From Cristatella mucedo (Eukaryota; Bryozoa; Phylactolaemata; Cristatellidae): 64,000 bases of DNA. The notes under the pieces are model-generated. The model saw nothing but the letters and a program-made list of their open reading frames with translations. It ran no database searches and was not told the origin of the DNA. A program made the translations under genes and the position numbers. The stretch spans positions 1,193,501 through 1,257,500 of the forward strand of contig WPIO01000061.1 of assembly GCA_009760855.2 (NCBI GenBank), read 5' to 3'. Positions 36,041-48,042 of this stretch are shown in pieces; the stretch's first letter is position 1, and each line of letters opens with the position of its first letter.

Positions 36041-36491
36041 ATCTCCATTTAGTGCAATGAACTGCTTCCCCGAAGGACTGCACTTGTCAGCTCAGCTAAC
36101 TTTATACGCGGTAAGTTTACTCTTTCCATGACAGAATCTCTGTTGGTGAGAAATGGATAGTAACGTTGAAATACGGCTATCACGTATAAATGACTTCCTG
36201 TGATTATGACAAATATTTTACCAGGTGAGAATGAATAACGCGCTAGTTGCTTCCGAGAGTCACAGCCTAGTCAATGAGCAGCGTTTGAAACTCGACCAGA
36301 ACCCTAAGAAACCAGAGGTGTAGATGGAGAAATTGTGCGCATCTTTATTCAATCCCTATAATCTTAAAAATATAAAAAGATGCTCGGGTAAATGTAAAAG
36401 AAAGTGAATCACTTTTGACAAGAACTCTTACTACGATCATGTGAGTATATTTCTAAAGGTTCAGACAAAGGGACCTTTGTGAGACCATGTA

Positions 36492-36638
36492 TATATAAAT
36501 ATAATTCATTTATATAGCGCCCCAAGAGAACTTAATCTCTATTCAGGCGCTTCACATATGCCTCGGGGCTCGAGCCCACGACCTCAGTCAGACCTTGGTC
36601 GGGGCGAGCACCTTAACCGCTAGACCAAACCAGCTCGG
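36492..36638 (-). mobile_element. SINE-1 copy, near consensus
   Basis: Complete from attcatttatatagcgcccc to accaaaccagctcgg, with box B ggctcgagcccacgacctca on this strand. The flanks share catgta (36486 to 36491 and 36639 to 36644), a short probable target-site duplication. Confidence 0.9.
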
Positions 36639-37492
36639 CATGTAGTCGACTCGGAATAATTACTGGCCTCCACTATTCGTTACAAAATCTAAAAAATGCA
36701 GATTAAAGCTTAAGATATTGTCATAAAATAGAGTTGTTGAGTTTGACTGAAATTGAAGATCAATTAATTTGAAAATGAGCGAAGGAGCTCTTGGAGCCAA
36801 TAAATATTATTGATCACACGCATCAGCACTGCAAACTTAGTTTGAGAAAGAAAGCATAACTATAACGTTTATTTGGCTGCCGTTATAGGCTTTAGCCAGA
36901 TGACAAGCCCGGCAGGGAATAGTTTCATTGGAAATTGGCCGCTAGCCATTCAATTTGAAACTATCGTCAACGATGCGGTAGCAGCATGTTTACATTGACT
37001 TAGCATATACGTTATCGGTCAAGACACCCCACGCTGCATACGGCAAGTTGTGGCAAACTGTCATTTTCACGCTGCCAAACCCTGGTTCAATAATAGTGCT
37101 CTATAGCCGCGAAAGCAAAACCTACTGTCAGCCTGAGATCCACAGTTACGTATTTGGATGCTTTGCTTAGATGAGCAATGAATGCCACGCACAAAGAAAT
37201 CGTTGAGTGCATTAGCCACATGCAGCCACAACGCCAGTGAGCGTCGGAGTCATGAGGTTCGCTTTTGTGCCTGTCCATACAATGGCTCACACGAACGCAC
37301 ATTACTTACCTGTACGTCACAATTGTGTGCGGGCGTAAGTTTTTCCGACCGCTTTTACCTAGTACTCATTAATATTACGTCAGTTGATCTGCTACTTCCT
37401 AAGCTTTCACAAGCTGGCACCATCGCGTCTTAAAAGTGAAATTCACCCTCCACGCGCAAAGCTTCAGCATTCTGATCAAAGCTCGGGCTTAC

Positions 37493-38062
37493 CGCTTTGT
37501 TTTGAGGAAATCATTTGCTTCTTTCCCTTGGTGGTGGTCCCGCGCGATCCGTCGTTTCGCTGATTTCCGTGGCTTGGTGAGCTGCCACCACGACTGTCTA
37601 TCCTGCTTCCTTGCACGTCATCCATCAGACCCACGAGGAGCCGCAGCGTTTTGAGATCCGTCTCGCTCAGCTCGCTGAGCTCTCGCAACTCGTTCTCCCC
37701 TCGCGGTCGTCCCATCGTCTCCTCCTCCTCCGTCCTCCGTCGGGGTTTAGTAGTGCTCGGCACTTTCCGTTCATCTCGGCCTCGATATGAACTTCTATCG
37801 CTGCCAAGATTCACACCTCGTGCAGTCGGCAGCGTGGAGTCGTACCTACTGCAAACACTGGCTCGAAATATCGTCTGCTGCCGATATGAGCGAAGCACGG
37901 CGTCGACTAGGCATTGGGTGTACGCATCTTTCCACGAATATCCCATCACTAACAGATCACTTAGAACGTCCTCCAGCGTATCCCTGAGATTGGCGTCAGC
38001 CTTGTACCAGTAGCCGCCATTTCTGTCATCGAGCAAGTTACTGCACAAACCAAACAGATTGT
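37493..38062 (-). CDS. Exon 2 of IA-2/PTPRN-like gene: RESP18-homology domain
   Basis: This is the best evidence for the gene. The 190-residue exon opens after a good acceptor (CTCTTCATTTGTAG) and closes at a strong donor (GCG/GTAAGC), both phase 1. Near its start is FGLC, matching the FGxC of vertebrate RESP18-homology domains. At about residues 43 to 55, SWKDAYTQCLVDA corresponds to the family's (S/T)WxDDxTQxVI motif. At about residues 126 to 147, LRELSETDLKTLRLLVGL-type sequence matches the conserved helix LRQLTPEQLSTLLTLLQLL of IA-2. A basic cluster (KPRRR, about residues 106 to 110) could be a prohormone-convertase site, since the ectodomain is processed in known members. The remainder is Ser/Thr/Gly-rich and probably disordered. 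The RESP18 domain acts in the vesicle lumen in sorting and granule biogenesis. The reverse strand is also open for about 120 codons, but it lacks the motifs and splice sites. Confidence 0.78.
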
Positions 38063-38382
38063 CTACAAATGAAGAGTGCAATTGAAAACATGAGGCGTTA
38101 GGTGGCGCCTACTGTGTGCCTACTGTGCATCGCTTTCGGCTCCTGCTTAAGGACATTGCAAATTGATAGGTGAAGAGCAGAAAGTCACCGATGGCTGACA
38201 AAGGAAGTCAATGTGGCTGACAGAGGAATTTAATTTGGCCACTCATTCTTCTTTGCGTTTTTTTTATTTCTGCTTGCTTAAATGTATAAGGTTTGAAGCA
38301 AAGATTAAGATAGCCTCTTCTGCCTTTAATTGTACTAACGAGTGAGTCTCTAGATGAGCTAGACAATGTGCCGCTGTAAGGA

Positions 38383-38972
38383 TTATAATATTAACAATGC
38401 ACTTGATAAAGCGCCTTCAGAGAACTCAATCTCTTTCTAAGCGCTTTACATTTGCTGCAAAGGGAAACGCGACTGAATGGTGAGTAACATGGTGAGTAAC
38501 ATTCATGCTTGATAAACAAGAATAACATGGTTAGGTGTGACATGCACAGGGTCAGCATGCAAATGTGGTTAGTGGCAGCATGCACAGTGTCGATACGAAT
38601 AAGCACATGAAGAACGAATCACAGGGACCCACTAAATGCTATCCTAAATAGGTGTGTTTTTTAAGTTCTTTTTAAATGTGGTCAAGTCAGGGATGTTCTG
38701 ACGCAAGTCGGGAGGGAGTTCCAGGCTTTGGGAGCACACGAACTAAATGCACGGTCTCCAAAGGATTTGAGGTTTGTACGAGGTATTGGTAAACAGTTGG
38801 ATTACGGAAAGAGGGTGGTACGATGCTTGGCCTGGTGGGGGAGTAGATCTGAGAGATTGGCTGGAGCCAAAGAATGAAGTGACCTAAAAGTGAGCGACAA
38901 AACGTTGAAGTCGATCCGTTGCTTGACTGGGAGGTGTGCAGGTCGGCGAGAAGTGGTGTGATGTGGCAACAG
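38383..38972 (-). mobile_element. L2-A 3' half, 5'-truncated
   Basis: Tail, hairpin, 3' untranslated region and C-terminal coding region (FRNPTVYQYLVQTSNPLETV in a shifted frame). It ends inside the HWLPVKQR region. Confidence 0.85.
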
Positions 38973-40399
38973 CGAAGGAGTCCCCAGATTTCCTGTCCTC
39001 GACGTTTTATAAATCGCAGTGCCGTCAGAGCTGAGCGAATTCTCAAAAGAATGAATATTTACAAGCCTGACTAAGCGACTAGATAAGTAAAGAAAATGGT
39101 GGTTTTTATGGTGTTCGCTCTATCCCACGTTATCAGCACGAGCACTGCGGGCGTCTATAGTGGTGGAAAGAGCACACTCTAACATCGGCGAGCGCGTAAT
39201 CGCGCTCGTAAAAGCTATGCTAAATCGATGAGGACCGAGAGAGGTAGATCGAGTAGATAATTAGATAACTAGATTGATTAGCCGCACTCTGAGAAAATCG
39301 GAGTTGGAGTACGCTTTCTTCTGTGATTAACCAAGTCGGGATCGCAGCTATCGCCCACTACTCACTAAATGAGAATCGCCTTCTAAAGGAGGCAAGAGTT
39401 CCACTATGACTTTCCTGAATAACAATAATAGGCTCGGTAATAAGTTGCATTGATAGCATCATTAGAATGCCTATATAAATGGATAAAAATACATTTAGGT
39501 AATAAATGCACGCTCTTTCGATGCAGAACCACAGAATAAGTTAATTAATTAATCAATTACTGAATGGGCCTACAAAAGAATGAATCAGCTCACGAATGAA
39601 TAAAAGAACGAATTAATGAAAAACGAACTGAAGAATAAATGAGTGAATGCTAACTGTGTGGCACTACTCAACTCCGTGGTCAGTGTGTGCGTCATGCCAG
39701 AGCTCTTCCACAGCCCCTTAACAGGAAAATCACAGCTGCACCTTGTCTAAATTCACCAGACAGCACCTCGCTTAATGTATCAGCAACCATTAAATTCTTG
39801 ACGGAGTCCCTAAATAGCCGTCATTGCAAAATATTCATATTAAAATCAAATTCACCTCTTAGACGCATGTTTTCAGCAACCACGACTTTGATAGTTAAGT
39901 TCAAACATTCGAATCTTAGCCATAATATTCTCAGTCTGAAATTTAATTTTGCATATGATCATGGATTTGGTCACAAATTAAATGGTTGAACGCTTGTTCA
40001 GCTGAAATAGATCCGTAAGTACGAAAAGACGTATGAAGATTCTCCTTTACTGTTTTCAAGCTATTTTAGGATTAAATCGTTACGAGGTATTTTCGTCTGA
40101 TGTGATCTCAACGACGACGTCAGTAGCAGATGAATGACGAATGCTGAAATCGCTCTTAATTGAATTCATGCAATGACTGCTCTCTCATTTCACACAAAAT
40201 TAATTTTATCAGTTTTTACGCTGATTGAAAAGCATAACAAAAAAGATGAAATGCATTGGTTTGCATCTGAAATCGAGTATCTATATCCCTGTTCTAAGCG
40301 AGATTTCTGTCATTGACATTACTCAACATATTAGCATAGCAAATTGTCAGGTAGTCAAAAAGTTGACTTAGACGCTGAGATCAAATCAATTGAGATAAC

Positions 40400-41240
40400 T
40401 GTTTGATTAAATAATAATATCAAAATAGTGGTACGGAGCTTAAGGAAAACTAGACTTATTTCTAGACACTGTCCCGTGTGATAGGAATAAAGCTAGGAAG
40501 TTAATTGATGAGTCATACCATGCCAACGCTCGAAGGGTACTAGATCTTGATCTAGGTTCTTGACATTTTCTGCAGAGGAAGCATGCCACTTGTTGAGAGA
40601 TAACATGCACAGCGTTAGTACGCATAAGCACACAAAGAAAAAATCACGTAGACAGAGCGAATGCTGTGAGAAACATGTGAGTCTCTCTCTAGCTTCATTT
40701 TAAATGTCGTCGAGCCGGATGATGTCGTGATGTCTGTCAGGTGTGAAAGATCTCTGGGAGCACACAAACTAAAGGCACGGTTGACAAAGGATTTGAGGTT
40801 TTCTTGAGTCTCATCTAAGCGATTTGATTCTGGATCGTGGGTGGTACGATGCGAAGCACGATTAGGAATTACTTCCTATACTTGGCCGGAGCAAAAGAAT
40901 GAGAGGACCTTAACGTGAGTGACAGTAACGTGAAGTCGTTACGCTTGTTTGATCTGGAGCCAGTGCAGGTTGGTGAGAAGTATGTCGCCCATTGCGTATT
41001 GCATGGCGGGAAAGCCTATCCGAACAGTTTTACACTTATTGTAAGAGTATTCTGGCACTGGAAGCACGACCTACGAATACTGAGATGCAATAGCCTTGTT
41101 GGGATGGGTCGAATGCATAAGGCAGCTTGGCGTAGGTGCCCTTGTCTAAGCAAGGCAAAACTTGTTCAGTGTTTCGCAGCTGAGAGTAGGTAGCCTGGAC
41201 CGTGAAGCTGATTTGAACCTCACAGTAGACGATTGACCTT
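40400..41240 (-). mobile_element. Diverged L2-A subfamily relic
   Basis: The order of blocks is that of L2-A (ttaaatgtcgtcgagccgga, ctgggagcacacaaactaaa, gacaaaggatttgaggtt, gagccagtgcaggttggtga) with many substitutions and small indels. Confidence 0.7.
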
Positions 41241-42731
41241 ACGCACTTTGCATGAGCCGATCGGGAATCAGCTGCCTTCTGACAGTAAGAGTGAACGATT
41301 TGCCGGCGGATTGGGAGTCGTGTTCTTAATTCACTATAATGCTGAAAAAAAGGGGCTTATCAAGGTTGGGCAGCTATTGCATCCTAAAGAATGCTAATTC
41401 GGCGGCGATTACAGGTTAAAGGATGCTGCTTTATTAACCAGTGAAAAAGTTATAACTTAGACAGGTCCCCTCAACTTTGGTGACATCATACGCTGATCAA
41501 GACAGTCATTCATCGAGGCAGAACATTTGGATATTGCGACCCCCAGAAACCGTTGAGAGTACAACATCATCGTATAGATGAGCGCACGGAACGCTTACCG
41601 TCAAAACATACTTCGCTCATTGAGCAAATCGATGGCATAAACCTGCAGCCTGAAACAAACAAAAAACATTCTTAATTTACCGTGTGACTCCGCAGTGCTC
41701 TATTCAATTACTGCTTGCATGTGCCTAATTGAAGCGACGATTCCGTATCTCAGGCGAACAAGAAGGCGACACTGAGCAACCATTTGAAACCATGAGATTG
41801 TGATAGTTTGGCCCGATTGCAAGCGCGCTAGTAGGCCCATATCAAAACGTCTGCATGGCCCCCAATGGACCACGCTTCTCTTGCAGTGCCATTTGCTTTT
41901 GCAGCGATCAATCATGCGAAAGTCAGTGGCGAAAAGCTTAAGACCTGGGCAACAGTTAGGCCCGGTGTTCAGGTGGCATGCATCGTAGCCGCAACGACCC
42001 ATGGACCATTACACCCTCTGATCCGCCGGCTTTTTTTCGCAGTCAGATATGCAAAGCAGACGGTGAATCCATTTTTCCAAAATGACTCTGAACGAGCTAA
42101 GCGCTTGGATTCAAACTTTGGTTGAATTGATCGTCTGGCATTATAATTCTATTGCCGGTCAGTCTGCCAGCAGCAGCAACAGCTTTATTGTCAGCCAGGC
42201 AGCAGAAGTGCATGACATTTGCTTCCAAACGCGATTTGAAGTACGGCTACCTGTGACGGCGAGGCAGCAAAACACACCCGCTGAGCATATGGGCTGGCGG
42301 GTGATGTGGTAATCGATTAGACACAGCGAGCAATTGTAATTCCTTGCAATTCCATTGAAATAAGACGGCTATCATGACCATACTAGGTGATGCTGATATA
42401 TTCATGCATTCAAGCACGCAGTCTAATGAGATTCCGCGTTTGCATCTCGCTCTACGAAAAATAGATGACGCTTTGTAAAGTGCATCGAACGGTGTGCTTT
42501 GATTGCTCGCACTTTCACTTATGCAAACGTTATCGTGGATATCGCGAACCGCTATGCAATAGTCAAAGCATACGAGGGCCTCAAGTGTGGACCAGCGGAT
42601 GGTCCGTTGGCCCACACTCAGCCGCTCGGCTACCGCATTCCGGACGCAAAGACTGCCTTGCCACTTTCGATAAGCCAACTCTTCCAAGGTGAGTCATCGG
42701 CTCCAGGCGAGCAGGTGCAATGGACTGGGCA

Positions 42732-42823
42732 GCAGCTGCCGCTGCTGCTGCTGCTGCTACTGCTGCTGCTGCCGCTGCTGCCGCTGCTGCTGCTGCTGCT
42801 GCTGCCGGCGCCACTGCTGCTAG
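42732..42823. repeat. (CTG)n trinucleotide tract
   Basis: About 90 bases of CTG with CCG interruptions, beginning 43 bases after a consensus donor on the plus strand. Confidence 0.95.
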
Positions 42824-44375
42824 GCAACCTAGCCAATAAAAATCACCACAGTGTCTCCAGAGTCGCTGGAGCTTCTGCTGCAGGTCCCACAACTCTCAAG
42901 CGCCGGATCCCGACTACCGCCTGCATTCTACTCTGGCACGAATGGGTGATCCGCGCGCAGCCTTAGCAGACGGCTCCCTCGAACGGCAACTGTAAGAGTG
43001 GCTCGCGAATTGATGGCTCTTTTGCTACTGAACGGCGACAGCATCGTCGACTGCGTCCTTTGGCAAACGAGACGACTTCGCTCGAAACGAGTGTCTGGCC
43101 GGCACTCCCATCTCCAGTGCGGTAGCCGTGAACTGCAGCACGAACCGCGTGTCTATTTGTCCGTGAGGCCTGGAATGCACTCCCCTCTTGTGTGAGCAGC
43201 TCGAAGCCAAATCCCCTGTATCTCAGAAAACCTGTCGCTGCATTATCACTGGCAAGCGTCAGCGGCAAGCACAGCTTTTCTCACCGAGTCTTGCTCGTCG
43301 TTCGCTCGCGTCGAGCCCGCTCTTAGTACGACGAATTGGAGGACAAGCGACAGAAACGTCTTCATCACTACCCGCCTCCTGCCCCGACCCGACTCGTTTT
43401 TTAGTTCCTCGTCGAAGGACGAGCCCACGGAATCGGCTCTCTGCTGAAAGCAGCCTCTTGAAAACGATAGCACCGCTTCTCGGCTTGCTACGTGTGTACG
43501 GGAACGAGACCGAGCGACGACGGTTCGCGTGGCGCTTTCGCCGTCTGCAGCGCACGTTATACGCTCGAGCTTCCGCCGAGCGTCTCGCAGGCGCTTCTCT
43601 CAGAGGTTAGCGGGGTTTCTGCCATCTAGCGAGTGAGCGAGCGGCTCGTACTACGACGAGGAGTGCTGGCACGCTCAATTTCCAGAGTACTGCGTACTAC
43701 GGCTACTAGTACTACGGCTCGTACTACGACGAAGAGTGCTGGCAAGCTGGCTGTCTCTGCTCACTGTCCAGAGTGGAGCGAGCAGAGCGGAGCGCACGAA
43801 GCTCTTCAGGTCGGATCCCGTGCAGCGGCTGCGTCGGCGAACTCGATCGCTGACGCCATGTCCTCTAATCTTCGTCGCATCGATTTTTGCGTAGGCTTGA
43901 AATATCGTTATTGGTCGTCGGCGCGAATATGGTTTTCCGCGAACGCAAGAGCTCTAAATGAGTCCTTGCGCTTTGGGTTAAGCGGCTGCTCGAGACGTCA
44001 ACTCCTCCGAGAGCGCTGCGCCCGCTGCCCCCTTTACAGCGCCAGCGAGCTGCGCTCGTGAACTCGCGAACTGCGCACCTGGCGCTCTCCGACGTCTCGT
44101 GGCCACGCCCGCTCTGCGTGCGTCGCCGCTTGTCGCGCCGCGCCCGCCGGCGCTTGAGGAGACGGACGGCGCGACGACTTCGCTACCGATACGTACCGAT
44201 ACGCTTCGCTACCGATACGGCTAGTGTATCTAAAGGACAGGCGCTAGCTATTCACTCGCTCTCCCAACTCACGGGCGCGATGCCCGTCCCGCCTCTCTGC
44301 ACGCCCGCCGAGCAGCGGCAGCGGCCGAACGGCCGCCGAGCAGCGGCAGCGGCGGCAGCAGCCGAACGCACTGAC

Positions 44376-44514
44376 CGTATCCGGTTTTGCCGGCCAGCTT
44401 GAGGAGCGAGTCGGTCGAAGCTCGGCCGCTATCCACCACTGCGATGCCCAGCAGGACGACGCCGACGATGAGAAGACGTGCCCCCGCCGCAGCCGCTTCA
44501 CGCGTCGCCCTCAT
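44376..44514 (-). CDS. Candidate exon 1 of IA-2/PTPRN-like gene: signal peptide
   Basis: The exon encodes 46 codons plus one base. A short charged N-terminus (MRATREAAAAGAR) is followed by the hydrophobic run LLIVGVVLLGIAVV and then a polar stretch, which is a typical cleaved signal peptide. The ATG follows an A-rich leader and is the first in its frame. The exon closes at ACG/GTCAGT, an acceptable donor, in phase 1, which matches the phase of the next exon downstream on this strand. Joining the two rebuilds an Asp codon before NLFGLC. Vertebrate IA-2 and phogrin carry extra cysteines between the signal peptide and this point, and these are missing here. Either the lineage lost them, or a small exon between 38.1 and 44.3 kb was overlooked, or this exon belongs to something else. 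The assignment rests on strand, order, phase and signal peptide, not on sequence similarity. Confidence 0.45.
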
Positions 44515-44688
44515 GTCGCTTCTATTTTTGAGTGACCCAGGTCCGTCGTGAGCCGCTGGCGCACAGGTCGCGATCGGTCATCGTGCCGTACGACCAGCCC
44601 GTTATCGGCCAACAAATCCGCAATCCTGCAAAATAAATAGGTGGACCCTGTGCGGGCCGCGCCCGGCGGAACCCGCGTCACGCTTTCG

Positions 44689-44853
44689 GCGGCGGCGGCG
44701 GCGGTGGCGGTGGCGGTGGCGGCAGCGGTGGCGGTGGCGGCGGCGGCGGCCGCGGTGGAGGCGGTGGAGGCGGCGGCGGCGGCCGCGGCCGCGGCGGTGG
44801 CGATGGCGGCGGCGGCGGCGGCGGCGGCCGCGGTGGCGGAGGCGGAGGCGGCG
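44689..44853. repeat. (GGC)n/(GGT)n G-rich tract
   Basis: About 165 bases consist almost only of GGC, GGT and GGA triplets on the plus strand. The tract lies some 175 bases upstream of the candidate minus-strand start codon, so it could fall in the promoter or a 5' untranslated leader as (GCC)n. Runs of GG at short spacing make G-quadruplex formation on the plus strand plausible. The long open frames through it (polyAla, polyPro, polyArg) are composition artefacts. Confidence 0.85.
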
Positions 44854-44962
44854 CTTCATTATGACCCGCCGCTGCAGGTAATGCGCGCTTGCCACCCTGA
44901 GGCAAGCGGCCATTGCGTGCCACGCTCACAGAGAGCTCGGCAGTGAGAGATGGGAAGACCCT

Positions 44963-45004
44963 GCACGCGGCGTGCGCGAGCGGGCGCTCGCGCACGCCGC
45001 GTGC
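44963..45004. repeat. Perfect 42-bp palindrome (20-bp arms, GG spacer)
   Basis: The left arm gcacgcggcgtgcgcgagcg is followed by gg and then by its exact reverse complement. The stem is 85% GC and could extrude as a cruciform or fold as a very stable RNA hairpin on either strand. It lies 450 bases upstream of candidate exon 1. Confidence 0.95.
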
Positions 45005-45380
45005 TCACGCTCTCACGCCACCGACCTGCCTCTGTTGGACCCACGATGGCTCGATCCAGTAGCGACGAAACGCCGCCCCGACGAAGAAGCTGAGAAGAAG
45101 TTCGCGTGTGCTTAGCTGGCTGGCGCGTGCAGCCTGAGTCGGCGGAAATGGACCCGCGCGGAAATCGATGGATTGAAGTCGTGCTCGGCGGACCCTCCCA
45201 TGTCCGAACGTCACCGGCGCTAACGACCTGCGGGCTCGATAATTGCGAGCGGTCTGAGCGGCGTGGGTGGATCGAAAGCCTCCCACGGATTCGTCCGATT
45301 TAGAGAGCGAGCGTGGCCAGCGACCGTGCTCGGTGAGGCCCGCATGAACAGGCGGCCGACACCCTGTGCGTCTGGGGACT

Positions 45381-45848
<468 letters not shown>

Positions 45849-45849
45849 C

Positions 45850-48042
45850 TGACTAGCGTAGTCTTCCGGCGCTGATGCGCCTCGTACTCTTCGAGTGCTT
45901 CTGCTTAACTGTATGCGATCTCTCGGGGCCGCCAGTCGCGGGTCGACGCCTCTGGCCAGTGCAACTTCGCTGATTGTCTATTAGCATTGCTAGCTGAGGG
46001 CCGCCCACCGGGCTGGTCCACCTAGCTGGTCGTGCCGATGCGACTTTACACATACGTATTATATCGCCGGTTCCGCCGCATAGGCTGGCAAATAGGCGCT
46101 TGGGTACCACCAGCGGAGCCATGTCGTGGCTGCCGGCACCACTCCACTTACTTAAGCCAGCCTAATTCACAGAGGCTCTTAGTTCGCCATCATTAATAGG
46201 GCGCCGCTACGGCGTCTCAGTGCACGCCACTCAAGCGGAGTCCAGCGCCTGTCTAGCAGATCCGTAGGACCGTGTACACTAAAGTACAGCTGAGTCAACA
46301 GTCTCGTTTCTATAGCGACAGAAGAGCCTTTTGGCAAAGATGCGGTTACAATGTAGATAGGAATGGGCCGGCAGCCGATAGCCTTGCATCGAGGACACGG
46401 AGACCTTGTGGCTATCACTGCGCCTTCCTTCGACTCAGAAAATGAATTATGCTGCACATCTAGTGAGCTCCGTAATTTAACTCAACAATCTCAACGCGAA
46501 AGGCGCAAACGCGTTTCGTGCAAATTCGTGACTCTCGAGGCGATCGCTGGACTGGTTTTACGCCTGGCTATCTGGAAGGTGCCCACAGCTGCGGCTACCA
46601 TTGCATTCTGCTGCCCCCTCCACCGGTGGTTCACGATGCACTTGGTTCATGGTTCATTTCGCACTGATCGGTGATTGAGCTGCAGCCGCTACTCTGTATG
46701 TCATGTACACGGGTAGCCAGGCTCGTTGGCATTACTGCAACCCAATTCCACCTCTGCTGTGCTGACTGCGAGCCAGCTGCCAGTACAATGCGTCGAAGCG
46801 GCGTCTCCTTCTAGGCAACTCTCCAGGCTGGTGGCCACGCCCATCGGTGCGATTTCTCGGCGATCGTCCGTGCCCCGGTTCTGCCAGACTGCTGTCAGAG
46901 AATAACCCAGTGGATAGGCTGCTCCGCCGGTCAGAGTGTACGCCTGCATATGTCAGTACACGCTGTGCAGCCAAACTGTGCCTGCAACTGGCGCAAAAAC
47001 TTGGCGATTCGCCTGGTCTGTCATCACGGGTTTAACTACCCCACTAAAGCACTTTGTCTCAGCTTCACTCACTGACTCCTCAACCTAGCCTCGAATTACT
47101 TTAAAGATCCTCAGTCTAGCTTTGCATGTCACTTCCTTGCGTGCACCAGCCTACCTATTCAACTTTTTTGTCCCTGCAGTGTGCTCTTGCACTACCTTCT
47201 CCTCGTCCCGATCAGCTTGTCCCTTCGACGGACGGAACTTATCTTTTTTACCGATTTTCATTCATGGGTCAACCGGAAACTAGCACAGATCATTTAGCGG
47301 TCACGTGATTAGCGCTCTTACCTTTAATTAAATACCAACCCTATCGGTAATATTTAGCGCCAACTGCAGTTTTCTTACCCCCCCCCGGCGCGAAGTTGCG
47401 TCACTGCACCCTGCCTTGTCGCCAGTCCCTAGTGCCGTCTCCTTGAACCTTCGGCGACGCCTGCGTAGCGATGTCAGCATCCGATCTTAGGCGTTTGCTT
47501 AACCGAGGTGCGCGGTGGACCTGTCGGATGGAGAATGTCGCTTTCGCCATTTCCCAAGCGGCGGCCAGACTCTGCGAAAGGGCGGTGGACGTACGACGCT
47601 CTCTCAAATCTGCTTAGTCGAACCGGAATTACCGCGAACTCGGAATGTCTCGGAATTCAGTCGCCCCACCCCCAAAGTTTGTTTTTTTTAAGGCTCCATA
47701 ATCCGCTGCCTTCCCGCCTCTTTAAGCCTGCTGCTTTTGTCCCGCGCGCGCCCACAGCGAACCTAATCGGCCGGCGGTCGCGCGGGCATACTCTGCTCGG
47801 GCCTGTTGCCCTTTGCCCTCCGCCCAAGCTGGAGCACCCTGGACCACGCACGCCAGCCCTCACGTCGCGCCCGACTAGAACGACAGCGGCCGACTACAAT
47901 TACAAAAGGTAGCCTCACATGGCCGCAATAGACGACAGCCTGCAGTTGACAGTTGCAAACGTCGGCGGCAGACGACAGCTCGGGCACCAACCAGGCTGTA
48001 TGCGAAAGGTCAGCGCCGCTAGGTGGCGCAGGGTTCGCCACG
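45850..48042. other. Unassigned DNA upstream of the IA-2-like gene
   Basis: Apart from the SINE-2 fragment, I recognise nothing. A minus-strand open stretch (46943 to 46701) reads as plausible protein (GYSLTAVWQNRGTDDRREIA and more) after a weak CATATGCAG acceptor, but no family or good donor is evident. At 47.4 to 47.9 kb several frames are open because of GC content. Confidence 0.3.
46280..46350 (-). mobile_element. SINE-2 3' fragment
   Basis: agctgagtcaacagtctcgt and tctatagcgacagaagagcc match the antisense SINE-2 tail. The head is missing. Confidence 0.65.

Larger units (their letters stand above)
38063..44375 (-). other. Intron 1 of IA-2-like gene (inferred)
   Basis: This stretch lies between candidate exons 1 and 2. 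It holds an L2-A copy next to exon 2 (38383 to 38972), a diverged L2 copy (40400 to 41240), a (CTG)n tract (42732 to 42823), a possible plus-strand exon ending in an ideal donor at 42688/42689, and a GC-rich block from about 43 kb. I see nothing in 38973 to 40399 and 41241 to 42500 beyond AT-rich unique sequence. Confidence 0.45.
43000..45350. promoter_or_regulatory. GC/CpG-rich block around candidate exon 1
   Basis: Base composition shifts sharply from AT-rich flanks to GC-rich, with very frequent CG dinucleotides, and many frames are open only because of this composition. Candidate exon 1 lies inside it and the block extends upstream of the start codon on the minus strand. That would suit a CpG-rich promoter, but no TATA box or initiator can be singled out. 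Confidence 0.3.

Noticed and set aside
43110..43200. Short AWNALPSC-like peptide resembling an L2 C-terminus
   Set aside because: Only about ten residues match and the flanks do not, so it was not annotated as an element.
44641..44995. polyAla, polyPro and polyArg frames
   Set aside because: They arise from the GGC tract and are open in all frames and both strands.
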